Assembly: GCF_029868385.1 (NCBI RefSeq)
Contig: NZ_JARWNX010000043.1
Coordinates: 186,001-250,000 of the forward strand
Length of the DNA stretch: 64,000 nucleotides
Source of the DNA: Nocardia cyriacigeorgica
GTDB lineage: Bacteria; Actinomycetota; Actinomycetes; Mycobacteriales; Mycobacteriaceae
Direction: 5' to 3'
The notes under the pieces were generated by a model. The model worked only from the letters and a program-made list of their open reading frames with translations, ran no database searches and was not told where the DNA came from. How positions within the stretch are numbered: position 1 is the first letter of the stretch; every line of letters begins with the position of its first letter. A program made the translations under genes and the position numbers. Positions 1-9,640 of this stretch are shown piece by piece.

Positions 1-168
1 CAGCGCGTCCTTGTTTTCGAAACAGTAATGCACCACACCGAGTGACACGCCTGCCGCTTGTGCGACATCGCGCGTTGTCACGCCCGCTACACCCTTTTTC
101 TCGGCAAGGCCGATCGCGGCCTCGATAAGGTGGGCCCGTCGTTCTTCGACGCTCAATCGGGAGGACAC
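1..168 (-). CDS. TetR-family transcriptional regulator, N-terminal part only
   Basis: The first 56 codons of a gene that runs off the left edge. The translation starts VSSRLSVEERRAHLIEAA and contains the TetR helix-turn-helix, including 'TTRDVAQAAGVSLGVVHYCF' at residues 31-50. The GTG at 166-168 is the first possible start, because an in-frame TAA lies four codons upstream (178-180). The ligand-binding C-terminal domain is outside the window, so the inducer cannot be guessed. The gene is divergent from the ceramidase, and a near-perfect palindrome lies between them, which fits a repressor of itself and its neighbour. Family assignment is firm; the target is inferred. Confidence 0.88.
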   Translation of the reverse strand, partial: MSSRLSVEERRAHLIEAAIGLAEKKGVAGVTTRDVAQAAGVSLGVVHYCFENKDAL

Positions 169-227
169 CTGAGCGAGTTAAGCGCTCACGGCGCGAACAG
201 TCAATTCGCAGACCCGAAAAATTCGTA

Positions 228-243
228 CTGGACGCGTGTCCAG
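228..243. promoter_or_regulatory. Candidate TetR operator between divergent genes
   Basis: CTGGACGCGTGTCCAG is symmetrical at 14 of 16 bases (6-bp arms, 4-bp centre with one mismatched pair). It lies between the divergent TetR and ceramidase genes and ends 40 bp before the ceramidase ATG. Length and symmetry are typical of TetR operators. Binding is inferred from position only. Confidence 0.5.
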
Positions 244-282
244 ATGTGTGGTTCGCTGCCATCTGATCGAAGGGAGTCTGTG

Positions 283-2331
283 ATGTCGGTAACGCGCAGA
301 ACGATGCTCGCCGGGACGGCGGTCGGCTCGGCCGCGCTCGCCGCGGTGATGGCGCCCGGTCTGTCGGCGGTGCTCGGCGCCGCCGCGCAGGCCTCGCCCG
401 GTGCCTACGAGATCGGCGCGGGTCTCTCCGATATCACCGGCCCGGCCGCCGAATGCGGGATGATGGGCTACTCCCAGCAGGAACAGACCACCGCGGGCAT
501 TCATCTGCGCCCGCGTGCGAGGGCGTTCATCATCGCCGCCGGTGGCCGGCGCATCGCCTACGTCGTCGCCGAGAACGGCATGATCTTCCAATCCGTGCAC
601 CGCGGCGTCATGCTCGCACTGGCCGAACGTTTCGGCGATCTGTACACCGAGCAGAACGTGCTGCTCACCTCGACGCATTCCCATGCCACCTGCGGCGGCT
701 CGGCCCACGACTACGCCTACAACCTGGCCATTCTCGGTTTCCAGCAGCAGGTCTACGACGCCGAGGTGCAGGGCATCGTCGAGGCCGTCGCCGCCGCGCA
801 CGCCGATCTGGGACCGGGCTCGCTCGCGCTCGGCCGTGCGCAATTGCGTGATGCCAGCGTCAATCGGTCCCGAATCGCGTTCGACCGCAACCCCGAAGCC
901 GATCGACAGTACTTCCCGGACGCCATCGACCCCGCGGTGACGGTGCTGTCGTTGCGCAAGGGTGGACGCGAGATCGGCGCCATCACCTGGTTCGCCACCC
1001 ACAACACCTCGATGACCAACGAGAACCGGTTGATCAGTTCCGATAACAAGGGCTACGCGGCGTTCAGCTTCGAACACACCGAACACGGCGTGCGATATCT
1101 GGACGGGCGTGCCGATTTCATCGCGGCCTTCGCGCAGACCAATTCCGGTGATATGTCACCGAATCTGAATCTGCGGCCCGGTTCCGGCCCGACCGATGAC
1201 GAATTCGACAACACCCGCATCATCGGCGATCGGCAGTATCGCGCCGCGAAATCGGCATTGTCGACGGCCGAATCGATCAGCGGTCCGGTCGACGCGATGC
1301 TGTGCTACATCGATCTGGCCGATATCGGCGTCGACGGCCGGTTCACCCCCGACGGTCTGCCGCGCCGCACCGCGCCTGCCGCGGCGGGTGTGTCCCTCGT
1401 CGCCGGAAGTGTCGAGGACGGGCCCGGTCTGCCGGGCGGACCGATCCCGGAGGGCGTCACCAATCCGTTCCTGTCCGCGCTCGGTGATCCGGGTGCCGCC
1501 GCGCCCGCCTGGCTCGCCGACGCACAGGCGCCCAAGGCGATCGCCGCACCGCTCGGGCTGTTGCCGCCGGTGCCGTGGGTGCCGAATGTGCTGCCGATTC
1601 AGCTGGTCCGCATCGGTGAGTTGTATCTGGCCGCGGCGGGTGGCGAGTTCACCATCGTCTCCGGTCTGCGGGTGCGCCGGGCCGTCGCGGCGGCGCTCGG
1701 TGTGGATGTGGAGCAGGTGCTGATGCAGGGGTACGCCAATGCCTATCACCAGTACGTGACCACGCCGGAGGAATACGACGTGCAGCAGTACGAGGGCGCC
1801 TCGACCCTCTACGGCCGCTACACGTTATGCGCCTACCAGCAGGAATTCACCCGGCTGGCAACGGCGTTCGCCGCCCGTCAGCCGATCGCGCGTGGTCCGG
1901 CCCCGCGTGACGTCTCCGCATTACAACCCAACCTCGTGCCGGTGCCCGGCCCGGACGCCGCACCGCAGGGCCGCGGTTTCGGCGATGTGCTCGTACAACC
2001 GGCGCCCGCTTGTGCACCGGGAACCCGTGCCGAGGTCGAGTTCGTCTCGGCGCATCCGAAACACAACCCGCGGCGCAACGGCACCTTCCTCGAGGTGCAG
2101 CGGCGCACCGGTTCCGGGCGTTGGGAGCGGGTGGCCAACGAGGGCGAATGGGCGGTGCGGTTCCATTGGAGTTCACCCGGCCCCGGAGTCTCGGTGGCCC
2201 GATTCACCTGGGACATCCCTGGCGATGCGACGCCCGGTCGCTACCGCTTCCAACATTTCGCCGACCGGCTGGGTGCGGACGGCTCGCTGACGCCGATCGT
2301 CGGGACCAGCGACGAGTTCGATATCGCCTGA
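283..2331 (+). CDS. Neutral ceramidase, Tat-exported
   Basis: A 682-residue neutral/alkaline ceramidase, which hydrolyses the amide bond of ceramide to sphingosine and fatty acid, probably outside the cell. The N-terminus 'MSVTRRTMLAGTAVGSAALA' is a Tat-type signal (twin arginine, then a hydrophobic stretch), with cleavage likely near 'AQAS'. The mature protein opens with the family signature 'YEIGAGLSDITGPAAE'. The metal-binding 'STHSHATCGG' is near residue 132, and 'TNSGDMSPN' near 287 carries the nucleophilic serine. A C-terminal beta domain follows, as in the family. The frame is open further upstream, but ATG 283 has an AAGGGAG ribosome site 7 nt before it and starts the signal peptide. 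The divergent TetR is the likely regulator. Host sphingolipid degradation is plausible but inferred. Confidence 0.9.
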   Translation: MSVTRRTMLAGTAVGSAALAAVMAPGLSAVLGAAAQASPGAYEIGAGLSDITGPAAECGMMGYSQQEQTTAGIHLRPRARAFIIAAGGRRIAYVVAENGMIFQSVHRGVMLALAERFGDLYTEQNVLLTSTHSHATCGGSAHDYAYNLAILGFQQQVYDAEVQGIVEAVAAAHADLGPGSLALGRAQLRDASVNRSRIAFDRNPEADRQYFPDAIDPAVTVLSLRKGGREIGAITWFATHNTSMTNENRLISSDNKGYAAFSFEHTEHGVRYLDGRADFIAAFAQTNSGDMSPNLNLRPGSGPTDDEFDNTRIIGDRQYRAAKSALSTAESISGPVDAMLCYIDLADIGVDGRFTPDGLPRRTAPAAAGVSLVAGSVEDGPGLPGGPIPEGVTNPFLSALGDPGAAAPAWLADAQAPKAIAAPLGLLPPVPWVPNVLPIQLVRIGELYLAAAGGEFTIVSGLRVRRAVAAALGVDVEQVLMQGYANAYHQYVTTPEEYDVQQYEGASTLYGRYTLCAYQQEFTRLATAFAARQPIARGPAPRDVSALQPNLVPVPGPDAAPQGRGFGDVLVQPAPACAPGTRAEVEFVSAHPKHNPRRNGTFLEVQRRTGSGRWERVANEGEWAVRFHWSSPGPGVSVARFTWDIPGDATPGRYRFQHFADRLGADGSLTPIVGTSDEFDIA

Positions 2332-2335
2332 CGGC

Positions 2336-2575
2336 TCAGAGCCCGGTCTGTGCGCCCTTGTCCCCCCGCCGCGCACCGCGACGCTGAACGAAGAAGATCG
2401 TGTACCCGAGCAAGCCGACCGCAAGCCCCATCAGGCAGACCGGTCGCGCCCATTCCCAGCGGTCGCCACTCAGCCACACCACCACCGTGGCCAGCGCCCA
2501 CAGCGCGCTGCCGACCGCGAGGACCGGCCGTGGGTCGGTCAGTCGCTGCGGGATCTGCGGAACCTGCTGGGGCAC
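2336..2575 (-). CDS. DUF2530 small membrane protein (Rv0879c-like)
   Basis: A 79-residue protein with two membrane segments ('PVLAVGSALWALATVVVWL' and 'CLMGLAVGLLGYTIFFV') joined by a short loop with 'GDRWEWARP', and a basic tail. Function is unknown. The 'RLTDPRPVLAVG' motif and its position divergent from a MarR gene match Rv0879c/Rv0880 of M. tuberculosis. GTG 2575 is chosen because a longer frame would cover the MarR promoter; no clear ribosome site is seen, so the start could shift by a few codons. It converges on the ceramidase with only 4 bp between the stop codons. Confidence 0.72.
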   Translation of the reverse strand: MPQQVPQIPQRLTDPRPVLAVGSALWALATVVVWLSGDRWEWARPVCLMGLAVGLLGYTIFFVQRRGARRGDKGAQTGL

Positions 2576-2704
2576 GGTGCCCAGATTAGTGGACCCGTCC
2601 CGCGCCGGGAGTTGTCGGCCTGCGCATACCGGCAGCGAATGGGAGATACGGGTAGCCGGCGAACATGCGTGCAGTCGGGGCACGGTCCCGTATCGTGCTC
2701 AACT

Positions 2705-3142
2705 GTGACAACGCCATCGGATGTTCGGGAGCTCGCGGGTGAGCTGTCGCTGGCGGTCGTACGTTTGACGCGGCATCTGCGTGGGCGGCGAACCGATTCG
2801 CAGATCTCGCTGACCCAGCTCTCGGTGCTGGCCACCCTGCACCGCGACGGCGCCATGACTCCCGGCGCCCTCGCCGCCAAGGAGCGGGTGCAGCCACCGT
2901 CGATGACCAGGGTCATCGCCTCGCTCACCGATATCGGTCTGGTGGCGCGTGATCCGCATCCCACCGATGGTCGTCAGATCATCGTGTCGCTCTCGGCGAA
3001 GGGTCGCGCGTTGATCGCCGATGAGGCCAGCGCCCGTGAGGCCTGGATGACCGATCAGCTCTCCAGCCTGACGCCGGATCAGCTGGATGTGCTGGCGCGG
3101 GCGGTCACGATCATGAAGCAGATCGTCGCCGAATCCGAATAA
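2705..3142 (+). CDS. MarR-family regulator (Rv0880-like)
   Basis: A 145-residue winged-helix regulator. The DNA-binding region is 'MTPGALAAKERVQPPSMTRV' followed by the wing 'DPHPTDGRQIIVSLSAKG', with helices at both ends for dimerisation. GTG 2705 is preferred over longer frames: it starts the usual N-terminus (TTPSDVRELAGEL), and a TATCGT -10-like box at 2691-2696 puts transcription start next to the GTG, so the mRNA is probably leaderless. Divergent from the DUF2530 gene, as Rv0880 is in M. tuberculosis. Ligand and targets are not visible. Confidence 0.88.
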   Translation: MTTPSDVRELAGELSLAVVRLTRHLRGRRTDSQISLTQLSVLATLHRDGAMTPGALAAKERVQPPSMTRVIASLTDIGLVARDPHPTDGRQIIVSLSAKGRALIADEASAREAWMTDQLSSLTPDQLDVLARAVTIMKQIVAESE

Positions 3143-3214
3143 CGTCCCACCTCCGCATTCACTGCGGCCATGCGGTCCGATGCTGGCACGCGACTCGGCG
3201 GCCGCGGCAGCCGT

Positions 3215-3631
3215 TCAGGATGAGTAGCGGTAGTTCGGGGCGAACGCCTGATCCGAATCCACGATGTCCTTGCCCAGCGGGAACAGCGCCAGCGGGATCA
3301 GCTTCAGATTGGCCCATCCGAACGGGATGCCGATGATCGAGAGGAACAGCGGGATGCTGGTGAGCAGGTGTCCCAGGGCCAGCCACCAGCCCGCGACCAC
3401 GAACCAGATGATGTTGCCGATCAGCGAGCCCGCACCGGCGCCCGGCTTGTCGACAGTGGTGCGGCCGAACGGCCACAGCACATAGGCGGCATTGCGCAGG
3501 GCGGCGACGCCGAACGGGATGGTGATGATGAGGATGAAGCAGATCACCGCCGCCACCAGGTAGCCCAGCGCCATCCAGAATCCGGCGAAGAGCAGCCAGA
3601 GGATATTGAGGATGAGCCGGATCACCTGCAT
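3215..3631 (-). CDS. YccF-family inner membrane protein
   Basis: A 138-residue membrane protein of the YccF (DUF307) family. It contains two copies of the family motif: 'NILWLLFAGFWMALGYLVAA' with 'TIPFGVAALRNAAYVLWPFG', then 'GNIIWFVVAGWWLALGHLL' with 'IGIPFGWANLKLIPLALFPL'. Four hydrophobic segments are expected. ATG 3631 starts directly at the conserved 'MQVIRLILNILW', so a longer open frame upstream is ignored. Function is unknown in the family. It converges on the MarR gene. Confidence 0.88.
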   Translation of the reverse strand: MQVIRLILNILWLLFAGFWMALGYLVAAVICFILIITIPFGVAALRNAAYVLWPFGRTTVDKPGAGAGSLIGNIIWFVVAGWWLALGHLLTSIPLFLSIIGIPFGWANLKLIPLALFPLGKDIVDSDQAFAPNYRYSS

Positions 3632-3716
3632 GACTCGAGCATGCCAGGTCCGGGCGTGGTTCGCATCCATTCCTCGCCCTGGCGTACTCCTTGGCAGTGG
3701 CCGGGCGTGCTCGGTG

Positions 3717-4922
3717 TCAGAACGACCAGCCGAGTTCGGCCGCGCGTTCGGCGGCGAAGGCCTGCTCGACCGCACGCATCAACCCGGAATCCTTGGTGCG
3801 CAGCCGGTTCGCCGCGGCGAACCCACCGGCCGGATGCGCACCCAGGTACAGGCTGCCGAGCACATCGATGCCGAGTTCCAGTTCGGCGTCCCGGTCGGTC
3901 GGCGCGCATTCGGCGATACCGTCGCGGACCCGCAGCGCGAAGGTGCCGCCCGCGTCGCGGAAGGGATCGTGCACCGCGAGCACCACGTCCACATCGCCCT
4001 GATAGGTGCGCGCCGACAGGGCTGCGGGAACGTCCATGAGCCGCAACCACACGCCGTCGCAGCGGCCGGTGGTGCGGACCAGCCGGGGATCGGTGAGCAG
4101 ATACTCGAGCGGATCGCCGTCGGTGACGGCGGCTTCGATCCGGTCCACCAGATCCAGACCGAGCAGGGCGCGCCACAGCGCGATGTGCGCATCGGTGGTC
4201 ACCGCGCGTAGTTCGACCACATCGGCCACCGAACCGTCGGCGCCGTGGCGGTAGCGGTACAGCGCGTAACCGTCGGGATGTACCAGGGCGAACAGGTCGG
4301 TCCCGCCGCCACGGAAACGTTCGGGATCGCCGAAGCGCAACGCCCAGGCGGCATCGGGACGCATCTGCGCACCGGGCACGATGCGGCGCCAGCGGTCGTA
4401 GACGGCCCGGATCGGCTGCTGCGCGGCGGCGAGCGCCACCAATTCGACGCCACCGGGATCCGGCGTCGACGGCAGCAGGGCCGCGGCCCGCCGGTCCACC
4501 CGGATGCTCCGCTCGACCACGGCGGGCCCGTAGCCGAAGCGTCCGTAGATCCCGCCCTCGCTGGCGGTGAACATGGTCAGCGGCAGTCCGGCGGCCTCGG
4601 TCCGACGATGCTGTTCGGTGTACATCGCGCGCAGGATGCCGCGGCGCCGATGGGTGGGCGCCACCGCGACGCCCGCGATACCGGTCGCCGCGACCTCGCG
4701 GCCGCCCGGCACGGTGAGCGTCATCGTGGTGGCCTGGGTGTGCCCGACGACCCGACCGCCCGCCTCGGCGACCAGCGCCTGATCCAGCGGGAACAGCCGC
4801 GGCAGCTGCTCGACCTCCTCCGGGGAGACCCGGGTGGCGAAACTCGCCTCGAGGAGGAGTTGGATGGCGGCGGTGTCGGCGGGCTCCGCCGACCGGATCA
4901 CGACTGCGTCCTGGATGGCCAT
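3717..4922 (-). CDS. eis: Eis-type GNAT N-acetyltransferase
   Basis: A 401-residue acetyltransferase of the Eis family (enhanced intracellular survival), which in mycobacteria acetylates aminoglycosides and protein lysines using acetyl-CoA. The GNAT fold with the acetyl-CoA loop 'VAPTHRRRGILRAM' comes first, then 'ASEGGIYGRFGYGPA' with the conserved tyrosine of the active site, a second GNAT-like domain, and a C-terminal SCP2-like domain ending 'RLRTKDSGLMRA...GWSF'. The C-terminal phenylalanine, whose carboxylate acts as base in Eis, is present. ATG 4922 is chosen from the conserved start 'AVVIRSAEPAD'. It is divergent from the RNA methyltransferase with 81 bp between. Substrate is inferred from the family. 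Confidence 0.87.
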   Translation of the reverse strand: MAIQDAVVIRSAEPADTAAIQLLLEASFATRVSPEEVEQLPRLFPLDQALVAEAGGRVVGHTQATTMTLTVPGGREVAATGIAGVAVAPTHRRRGILRAMYTEQHRRTEAAGLPLTMFTASEGGIYGRFGYGPAVVERSIRVDRRAAALLPSTPDPGGVELVALAAAQQPIRAVYDRWRRIVPGAQMRPDAAWALRFGDPERFRGGGTDLFALVHPDGYALYRYRHGADGSVADVVELRAVTTDAHIALWRALLGLDLVDRIEAAVTDGDPLEYLLTDPRLVRTTGRCDGVWLRLMDVPAALSARTYQGDVDVVLAVHDPFRDAGGTFALRVRDGIAECAPTDRDAELELGIDVLGSLYLGAHPAGGFAAANRLRTKDSGLMRAVEQAFAAERAAELGWSF

Positions 4923-5003
4923 AGTCGAAACGATGGCACTCCCGCGCTGTGCGCGCACCCGAATTTCCGGCCGGGTCGGGCGCGGTGGCGCGGGATTGGC
5001 AGG

Positions 5004-5816
5004 ATGTCGGCTGTGGCGGTGGTTGTGGATATCGACGAGGTGAGCGATCCCCGGGTCGACGACTTCCGGGATCTGAAGTCGGTCGATCGCAGGCCGGACC
5101 GTCCCGGCGGCAAGGGGCTGGTGATCGCCGAAGGTGTGGTGGTCGTGCGGCGGATGCTGGAGTCGCCCTTCCGCCCGCACGCACTGCTCGGGACGGCGAA
5201 GCGCTGCGAGGAACTGGCCGCCGACCTCGCGGAGATCGACGCGCCCTACTACCGGGCCTCGGCCGAGGTGATGGCCGAAGTGGTCGGATTCCACCTCAAC
5301 CGCGGGGTGCTCGCCGTCGCGCACCGTCCGCCCGAACGCACCCTCGACGAGGTCATCGACGGTGCGCGCACCGTCGCCGTCCTGGAGGGCGTGAACGACC
5401 ACGAGAACCTCGGCTCCATGTTCCGCAATGCGGCCGGTCTCGGCGCCGACGCCATCCTGTTCGGTGAACGTTGCGCCGACCCGCTGTATCGGCGGGCGGT
5501 GCGGGTCTCGATGGGGCATGTGCTCCGGGTGCCGTTCGCGCGTGTTCCCGGCTGGCCCGACGGCCTGGACATCCTGCGCCGCGCGGGGTTTCAGATCATC
5601 GCGTTGACCCCGAATCCCGCGGCGATGAACCTGGCGACGGCCATGACCGGTGATCGGGTGGCGCTGCTGCTCGGCGCGGAGGGCCCCGGGCTGACCGAAG
5701 AGGCCATGGCGGCCACCGACGTCCGCGCGCGCATCCCGATGAGCCCCGGCACCGATTCGCTGAATGTGGCGACCGCGGCCGCGATGGCGTTCTATGAACG
5801 GGTGAGGACGACATGA
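5004..5816 (+). CDS. TrmH-type SPOUT RNA methyltransferase (Rv0881-like)
   Basis: A 270-residue S-adenosylmethionine-dependent 2'-O-ribose RNA methyltransferase. The three SPOUT knot motifs are clear: 'NDHENLGSMFRNAAGLGAD', 'LLLGAEGPGLTEEAM' and 'IPMSPGTDSLNVATAAAMA'. The N-terminal part is the substrate-binding domain ('GLVIAEGVVVVRRMLES'). ATG 5004 is the first start giving this N-terminus; GCAGG just before it is a weak ribosome site and the gene may be leaderless. The next gene overlaps by 4 nt (ATGA), so they are co-translated. The RNA target (rRNA or tRNA) cannot be told. Confidence 0.9.
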   Translation: MSAVAVVVDIDEVSDPRVDDFRDLKSVDRRPDRPGGKGLVIAEGVVVVRRMLESPFRPHALLGTAKRCEELAADLAEIDAPYYRASAEVMAEVVGFHLNRGVLAVAHRPPERTLDEVIDGARTVAVLEGVNDHENLGSMFRNAAGLGADAILFGERCADPLYRRAVRVSMGHVLRVPFARVPGWPDGLDILRRAGFQIIALTPNPAAMNLATAMTGDRVALLLGAEGPGLTEEAMAATDVRARIPMSPGTDSLNVATAAAMAFYERVRTT

Positions 5817-6115
5817 GCGATCTGTCGAACAACCCCTACGACCCGTACCACGACAGCCAGGACCCCACCCCGTGGTCGGCGGGCATCACGGTGACGGTGC
5901 TGGTCGCGGTGTTGACCACGGTCGCGGTCTACGCCTTCGGCGCCGCGCTCGCCGAGGTCCATCCGCTGCTGTCGGTGGCGGTCAATCTGGTCGCGGTCGG
6001 CGGGGTCGCACCCACCGCATGGCGCTGGCGTACCGCGCCGGTCACCCGCTGGGTTCTCGCGGGCGGCGTGATCGGTGTCGTGCTGGCGTGGCTGGGGCTA
6101 TTGCTCGGCGGCTAG
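5813..6115 (+). CDS. DUF2537 small membrane protein (Rv0882-like)
   Basis: A 100-residue protein with a polar N-terminus (SDLSNNPYDPYHDSQDPTPW) and three hydrophobic segments: 'GITVTVLVAVLTTVAVYAFG', 'LLSVAVNLVAVGGVAPTAW' and 'WVLAGGVIGVVLAWLGLLLG'. Function is unknown; position next to the methyltransferase and the segment pattern match Rv0882. Its ATG overlaps the methyltransferase stop by 4 nt, indicating an operon. Confidence 0.82.
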   Translation: MSDLSNNPYDPYHDSQDPTPWSAGITVTVLVAVLTTVAVYAFGAALAEVHPLLSVAVNLVAVGGVAPTAWRWRTAPVTRWVLAGGVIGVVLAWLGLLLGG

Positions 6116-6120
6116 CAGGG

Positions 6121-6140
6121 TCGGTTGCGGTGCCAACCGA
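6121..6140. terminator. Weak hairpin between convergent genes
   Basis: TCGGTTG and CAACCGA form 7-bp arms around a 6-nt loop in the 53-bp space between two convergent genes. A second perfect dyad, CACCGCT-G-AGCGGTG, follows at 6149-6163. There is no T-tract, so termination is inferred from position. Confidence 0.3.
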
Positions 6141-6168
6141 TTCACCCGCACCGCTGAGCGGTGTCAGC

Positions 6169-6915
6169 TCAGCCCACCGGATCACCGCGCCGCAGCCACG
6201 ACAGCAGACCGCGGCGTGGTTTGCCGTTCGCGATATGTGGCTGATTCTCGCCGGTGCGCGCCACCGGATCGGGCGCCTGGCCTTTCGGATACAGCGTGAA
6301 ACCGCACACCGAGATATCGCCCGGCAGTAGTGCGCCGTCGCCCGCCGGTGCGCGGTAATGGAAGCCGAGCCATTCGTTATTGGCCGCGTCCGCGAAATCG
6401 GGGGGATCGAACGGCAGAATCTGCGGGTCGGGCATATCGCCCACCTGTAAACGGATCGGATGTTCACCCGCCCAGTAGGAACGCTCCCACACCAGCGGCA
6501 GGCCTTCGTCTTCGAGGATGTGCACCCGGTTGGCGCTGAACGAGCGGCGGAATTCACCGCGCTCCCAATGCGCGAACGAACCCCAGCGGTGCGCGGTGTC
6601 GAAGGCGATCAGATAGGTGTGCTCGGAGGCCAGCGGCCGGATCAGCGGCGTGGGCAGCGCGGTCGGCCGTACCCGCGCCATCTGCGGCGAACACACCACG
6701 GTGACACCGGGATAGCAGCCGATGTACACCTCGTCGGCGTCGGGTCCGGCACAGCCGCCGAGCGTGCCGACCATGATCGGCACCACGTCACTGTCGGGGT
6801 GCAGCTGTTCGGCCAGCGCTCGCGCGGCGTCGGGATCGGATGCGTGATCCTCGCGCAGCACCGCCGCCGGATCGGGTGCGTCGACGTACCAGACAGACGA
6901 AGCCTTGGACAGCAT
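6169..6915 (-). CDS. DUF6928-family protein of unknown function
   Basis: A 248-residue soluble protein. It begins 'MLSKASSVWYVDAPDPAAVL', has 'ALAEQLHPDSDVVPI' and a middle part with 'DEVYIGCYPGVTVVCSP' and 'IAFDTAHRWGSFAHWERGEF', and ends in a basic 'KPRRGLLSWLRRGDPVG'. I recognise the pattern as the actinobacterial DUF6928 group; no catalytic motif is evident. ATG 6915 has a good GGGAGGT site 8 nt upstream (complement of 6924-6929), which decides the start over a longer frame. It converges on the DUF2537 gene and lies downstream of sepH on the same strand. Confidence 0.75.
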   Translation of the reverse strand: MLSKASSVWYVDAPDPAAVLREDHASDPDAARALAEQLHPDSDVVPIMVGTLGGCAGPDADEVYIGCYPGVTVVCSPQMARVRPTALPTPLIRPLASEHTYLIAFDTAHRWGSFAHWERGEFRRSFSANRVHILEDEGLPLVWERSYWAGEHPIRLQVGDMPDPQILPFDPPDFADAANNEWLGFHYRAPAGDGALLPGDISVCGFTLYPKGQAPDPVARTGENQPHIANGKPRRGLLSWLRRGDPVG

Positions 6916-7046
6916 TTTCGGCACCTCCCGAGTTGCACGAAAGAGCTCCGCGAACTTCGGGCAATGCACGGTGCGCGTAAGGCGTTCCGTGCACGGCCCT
7001 ATGTCGACCGCAGCCGACGACACACCGAAAAATCTACTCGCCCCCG

Positions 7047-7062
7047 CCGCATCATGATGCGG
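7047..7062. promoter_or_regulatory. Perfect 16-bp palindrome between sepH and the DUF6928 gene
   Basis: CCGCATCATGATGCGG is a perfect palindrome with no loop, 32 bp past the sepH stop and 131 bp before the next start on the same strand. The lack of a loop and T-tract favours a protein-binding site over a terminator. No regulator is assigned. Confidence 0.3.
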
Positions 7063-7093
7063 ATTTGCCCGTTACGACCTCGTCGACGCGGGT

Positions 7094-8227
7094 TCAGTGA
7101 CCGGAGCTGCGAACTCCGAGCAACACGTCTTCCCACGACGGCATGGGCGCCTTGCCGCGCTTGGTCCGGGCGGGCTTGGCCGTCTTGGCGGCGCCCGCCT
7201 TGGCCTCTTCGGCGGTGTTCTTGGTCTCGGGCGCGTCCGGTTCCGTTGCCGCGGCGGGCACCTCGACCGCCTCCGGTGCGGTGCGGTCGACGGTCTCGAC
7301 GCGACTGTCGGACTCGGCAGGCGCGCCGGTGTCGGTGCGTGCGGCGGGCTCGGTGTGCGCGGTATCGGCGCGACCACCTGCCGTCGGCGCCTTCGGGCTC
7401 GCTGCCGTAGCGCCGGTGGCCGAACCACCGGCCGCCGGAATCGCACCCGACGTCCCGGCCGCGGGCAGTGCGGTCGTGCCGCCCGCCGCGACCGCGCGCT
7501 GCTCGTAGAACTCTTCGAGCGCGGGCTGATTCTGCGGGAGGGCGGCGGTTTCGCGCGGCTGCTGCCTCGGTTCGGCGGGCGGCTCCACCGGGGCGGGTGC
7601 CTGCGGCTCCTCCGGCAGGATCGTGGCCAGACCACGCAGCGCGCGCCCGAAATCGGGATCGATCAGATCGGCGGCCGGATCATCGAGCGGGGAGACCGTT
7701 CCGCCGTGCGCGTCCGGCTGGTACCGCCAATGCGCGGCGATCTCCGAACGTCCGTTCTGCCACTGGAGCTGGGCGACCCAGAAACCCTTCTCGTCTTTCC
7801 AGGCATCCCATTCGGCGTTTTCCAAAGTGTGCCCGCGCGCGGTGAACGCGGCGGTGACCACATCGATGAGGATTTCCACCGCGGGACCATCGGGCCGCAC
7901 CGGATGGGCCTTCTGCGCCAGTTCGGCGGCGCGGGCCCGCTCCAGCAGAACCGGATAGGCGAAACGTTCGACCCGGCTGGCCGGCATGCCGGATTCATCG
8001 GTGACCTGGGCTACGGAGGCACCGGCGCGGATACGGGCCTGGATATCGCGTGGTCGCATAGTCGCTTCCATTTCGATCTCGATCTGGCCGAATCGGGCAA
8101 GGTCTCCGCGGGCGGCGGCACGCAGTTTGTCATCGGCGGGAAGCCGGAATTTCTGGCCGCTTTCGGTGTCCACACAGACGATATGGGCGGAATCGGGCGT
8201 CACGCCGATCACTCGAAGTTCACGCAC
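7094..8227 (-). CDS. sepH: Septation protein SepH
   Basis: A 377-residue SepH (DUF3071) protein, which in Streptomyces and mycobacteria binds FtsZ and promotes its assembly at the division site. The N-terminal domain 'VRELRVIGVTPDSAHIVCVD' leads to a helix-turn-helix-like stretch 'MRPRDIQARIRAGASVAQVT' and 'SGMPASRVERFAYPVLLERA'. A long, low-complexity Pro/Ala/Thr linker follows, ending in the conserved C-terminal motif 'PSWEDVLLGVRSSG'. GTG 8227 is fixed by the strong AAGGAGGT site just upstream, so a longer frame is rejected. The order sepH then serC matches Rv0883c-Rv0884c. Confidence 0.9.
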   Translation of the reverse strand: MRELRVIGVTPDSAHIVCVDTESGQKFRLPADDKLRAAARGDLARFGQIEIEMEATMRPRDIQARIRAGASVAQVTDESGMPASRVERFAYPVLLERARAAELAQKAHPVRPDGPAVEILIDVVTAAFTARGHTLENAEWDAWKDEKGFWVAQLQWQNGRSEIAAHWRYQPDAHGGTVSPLDDPAADLIDPDFGRALRGLATILPEEPQAPAPVEPPAEPRQQPRETAALPQNQPALEEFYEQRAVAAGGTTALPAAGTSGAIPAAGGSATGATAASPKAPTAGGRADTAHTEPAARTDTGAPAESDSRVETVDRTAPEAVEVPAAATEPDAPETKNTAEEAKAGAAKTAKPARTKRGKAPMPSWEDVLLGVRSSGH

Positions 8228-8396
8228 CGTTACCTCCTTATCGCGTCGGCTCGCGACACCGCCCACGTTCTGGAACAGTAGTGCACTTCTGTAAATCCCG
8301 CCGCAAGACACGCGGCATCGAAATCTACCCCTAACGCACCGCGCACGGCTAATCTGCTCTATTCCGTTGCGAACCAACCAGTTTGCCCCGCTTGAC

Positions 8397-8436
8397 AAAA
8401 AGAGAACCCGCCACGCGGTCGGCGCGGCGGGTTCTC
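8397..8436 (-). terminator. Rho-independent terminator of serC
   Basis: GAGAACCCGCC (8402-8412) pairs perfectly with GGCGGGTTCTC (8426-8436), an 11-bp stem with a 13-nt loop. Read on the minus strand it is followed by TTTTT (complement of 8397-8401). It lies 17 nt past the serC stop, so it ends serC and separates it from sepH. Confidence 0.88.
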
Positions 8437-8452
8437 GCTGGTTTCGGGTGGT

Positions 8453-9625
<1,173 letters not shown>

Positions 9626-9640
9626 CTAACCTGAACCCTC

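Noticed and set aside
1..282. Ceramidase start at ATG 58
   Set aside because: That extension overlaps the divergent TetR gene and places the Tat signal internally; ATG 283 has a ribosome site.
3622..5184. Arg-rich open frame of 520 codons in another frame of the eis strand
   Set aside because: Low-complexity Arg/Pro/Ala composition typical of out-of-frame GC-rich DNA; eis explains the strand.
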